This document shows, piece by piece, positions 4,876 through 6,039 of a DNA stretch of 6,039 nucleotides. Position 1 is the stretch's first letter; each line of letters opens with the position of its first letter. Position numbers and translations under genes: made by a program. Origin of the DNA: Armatimonadota bacterium (GTDB lineage: Bacteria; Armatimonadota; Fervidibacteria; Fervidibacterales; Fervidibacteraceae). Below the pieces are notes generated by a model. It did not search any database. It saw nothing but the letters and a program-made list of their open reading frames with translations, and was not told the DNA's origin. Where the stretch lies: the NCBI GenBank assembly GCA_026419315.1, contig JANZZQ010000073.1, positions 1 to 6,039 of the forward strand. The letters run 5' to 3'.

Positions 4876-6039
4876 ATGGAAATTTGGGTCTCGTTGCTGG
4901 TCGGTCTAATCATCGGTCTCGTCGCAACAGCGGTGATCACTTTCTGGGCTTGGAAGGCTCTTTTGCTCCCTCAGCAACAACGGCTTGATGCCATGAGGCA
5001 GAAACTGGAGGAGGAAAGAAACAAAGCGGAAAGGATGCAAAGGGAAGCGGAGGCGAAAATGAGGGAGGCGGAAACGAAACTGAGGGACGCCAGTTTGCTC
5101 GTTCGCGAGGAATTGCAGCGGGAACGCGAAAGGCTGGAGCAGGAATACCGAGAACGAAGGGAAGAACTTCTCAGATGGGAACGAAGGTTGTCTCAGCGCG
5201 AGGAGCAGATTGACCGAAGGATGAACCAAATTGAGCAGCGCGAGCAAGCCATTCGGCAAGAGGAAGTGAGAATCCAGAACTTGAGGCGGGAAGTGGAAGA
5301 ACTTCGCCAAAAGGCTCAAGCGGAACTCGAACGAATCGCCGAGTTGACCCCGGAGCAGGCAAGGCAAATCGTTTTGTCAAGGGTTGAGGAGGAACTTCAG
5401 GCCGAAATTGCGCGCCGAATTTACGAAGCCGAGGAGCAAATCAAACAAGAGGCCGAAGAGAGGGCGAAGAAGATCATTGCAACAGCGATGCAAAGGTGCG
5501 CAGTTGAAGTCGCATCGGAAATGACCGTGACTGCAGTTTCGCTCCCCTCTGAGGAGATGAAGGGACGCATCATCGGTCGCGAAGGTCGAAACATCAGGAC
5601 TTTTGAGTTGCTAACGGGCGTTGATTTGATCGTTGACGATACGCCTGAAGCGGTTGTCATCTCTTGCTTTGACCCAATCCGCAGGGAGACTGCCAGGCTG
5701 GCTCTTGAAATGCTCATCGCTGACGGGCGAATTCACCCCGCAAGGATTGAGGAAGTTGTGGAAAAGGCAAGGCAAGAGATGGAGCAGCGGATTTTGAAAG
5801 CAGGGCAGGAAGCAGCGAGAGCCGCAGGGGTTGACAACTTGCCCGAAGGTTTGCTCAAGTTGCTTGGGCGATTGAAGTTCCGAACAAGTTACGGGCAAAA
5901 TGTCCTTGACCATTCCGTTGAAGTCGCTCACTTAGCCGGGATGATGGCGGAAGAATTGAAAGTCAGCAGTAAAATTGCGAGGAGAGCAGGTTTGCTCCAC
6001 GACATCGGCAAAGCATTGGACCACCACATGGAAGGAAGC
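4876..6039 (+). CDS. rny: Ribonuclease Y, N-terminal 388 residues (cut by window end)
   Basis: A membrane-anchored endoribonuclease that starts mRNA decay. The first 388 codons are present with no stop; family members are about 520 residues, so roughly 130 residues lie outside the window. Residues 4-26 (starting WVSLLVGLIIGLVATAV) form the membrane anchor. Residues about 34-205 are a long Glu/Arg/Gln-rich coiled coil. The KH RNA-binding domain begins near 222 (SLPSEEMKGRIIGREGRNIR), with the GxxG loop GREG at 234-237. The HD domain starts near 343 with H346 (DHSVEVAHLAG) and the metal-binding HD pair H375-D376 in LLHDIGKALDHH. The start ATG has AGAGGTGA (4862-4869) 6 bases upstream and leads straight into the anchor. 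It follows recX by 43 bases, and recA-recX-rny is an order found in other bacteria, so co-transcription is likely. Nothing in the visible part is damaged or missing. Confidence 0.96.
   Translation, partial: MEIWVSLLVGLIIGLVATAVITFWAWKALLLPQQQRLDAMRQKLEEERNKAERMQREAEAKMREAETKLRDASLLVREELQRERERLEQEYRERREELLRWERRLSQREEQIDRRMNQIEQREQAIRQEEVRIQNLRREVEELRQKAQAELERIAELTPEQARQIVLSRVEEELQAEIARRIYEAEEQIKQEAEERAKKIIATAMQRCAVEVASEMTVTAVSLPSEEMKGRIIGREGRNIRTFELLTGVDLIVDDTPEAVVISCFDPIRRETARLALEMLIADGRIHPARIEEVVEKARQEMEQRILKAGQEAARAAGVDNLPEGLLKLLGRLKFRTSYGQNVLDHSVEVAHLAGMMAEELKVSSKIARRAGLLHDIGKALDHHMEGS

Noticed and set aside
4906..5367. Minus-strand open frame of 153 codons opposite RNase Y
   Set aside because: Its Phe/Leu/Pro-rich composition is the mirror of the Glu/Arg/Gln-rich coiled coil on the plus strand; no ribosome site or domain.

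Overview
The window is a compact, gene-dense piece of bacterial chromosome with roughly balanced base composition. It carries housekeeping genes and no mobile element, CRISPR array, rRNA or tRNA that I can see. Ribosome binding sites of the GGAGGTGA type sit in front of several genes and settle some starts. The gene set (AMMECR1-domain protein, GAF/HD-GYP, parB, recA, recX, RNase Y) is ordinary for bacteria. RecA and RNase Y are clearly bacterial in type, but RecA has an atypical P-loop (GQEGSGKT rather than GPESSGKT), which suggests a less-studied, deep-branching phylum. An uncultured Armatimonadota-like lineage is my guess from general resemblance only, with low confidence.

Layout: (1) Positions 1-717, plus strand: a gene for an AMMECR1-family protein, whose ribosome binding site lies in a perfect hairpin directly before the start codon. 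(2) Positions 665-2097, minus strand: a two-gene operon reading towards AMMECR1. Its first gene is a GAF plus HD-GYP cyclic-di-GMP phosphodiesterase. The second, overlapping it by ATGA, is a 93-residue membrane-anchored protein with two CxxCH haem motifs. The haem gene overlaps the end of the AMMECR1 gene by 53 bases, tail to tail. (3) Positions 2098-2230: a divergent control region with GTTRRCACA-like repeats, an inverted repeat and candidate promoters for both directions. (4) Positions 2231-6039, plus strand: parB, recA, a possible 26-codon basic ORF, recX, and rny (RNase Y, cut by the window edge). No clear terminator separates these, so they may form one transcription unit.

How the genes work together: ParB loads at parS sites to segregate the chromosome. 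RecA performs recombinational repair and RecX restrains RecA filaments. RNase Y starts mRNA decay at the membrane. The recA-recX-rny order is known from other bacteria. ParA is not beside ParB here. The minus-strand pair looks like a separate signalling module in which a soluble c-di-GMP phosphodiesterase is translationally coupled to a small exported haem protein.

The most interesting items are this HD-GYP/dihaem pair, the 26-codon ORF that overlaps both recA and recX by GTGA, the hairpin around the AMMECR1 ribosome binding site, and the repeat-rich divergent control region.
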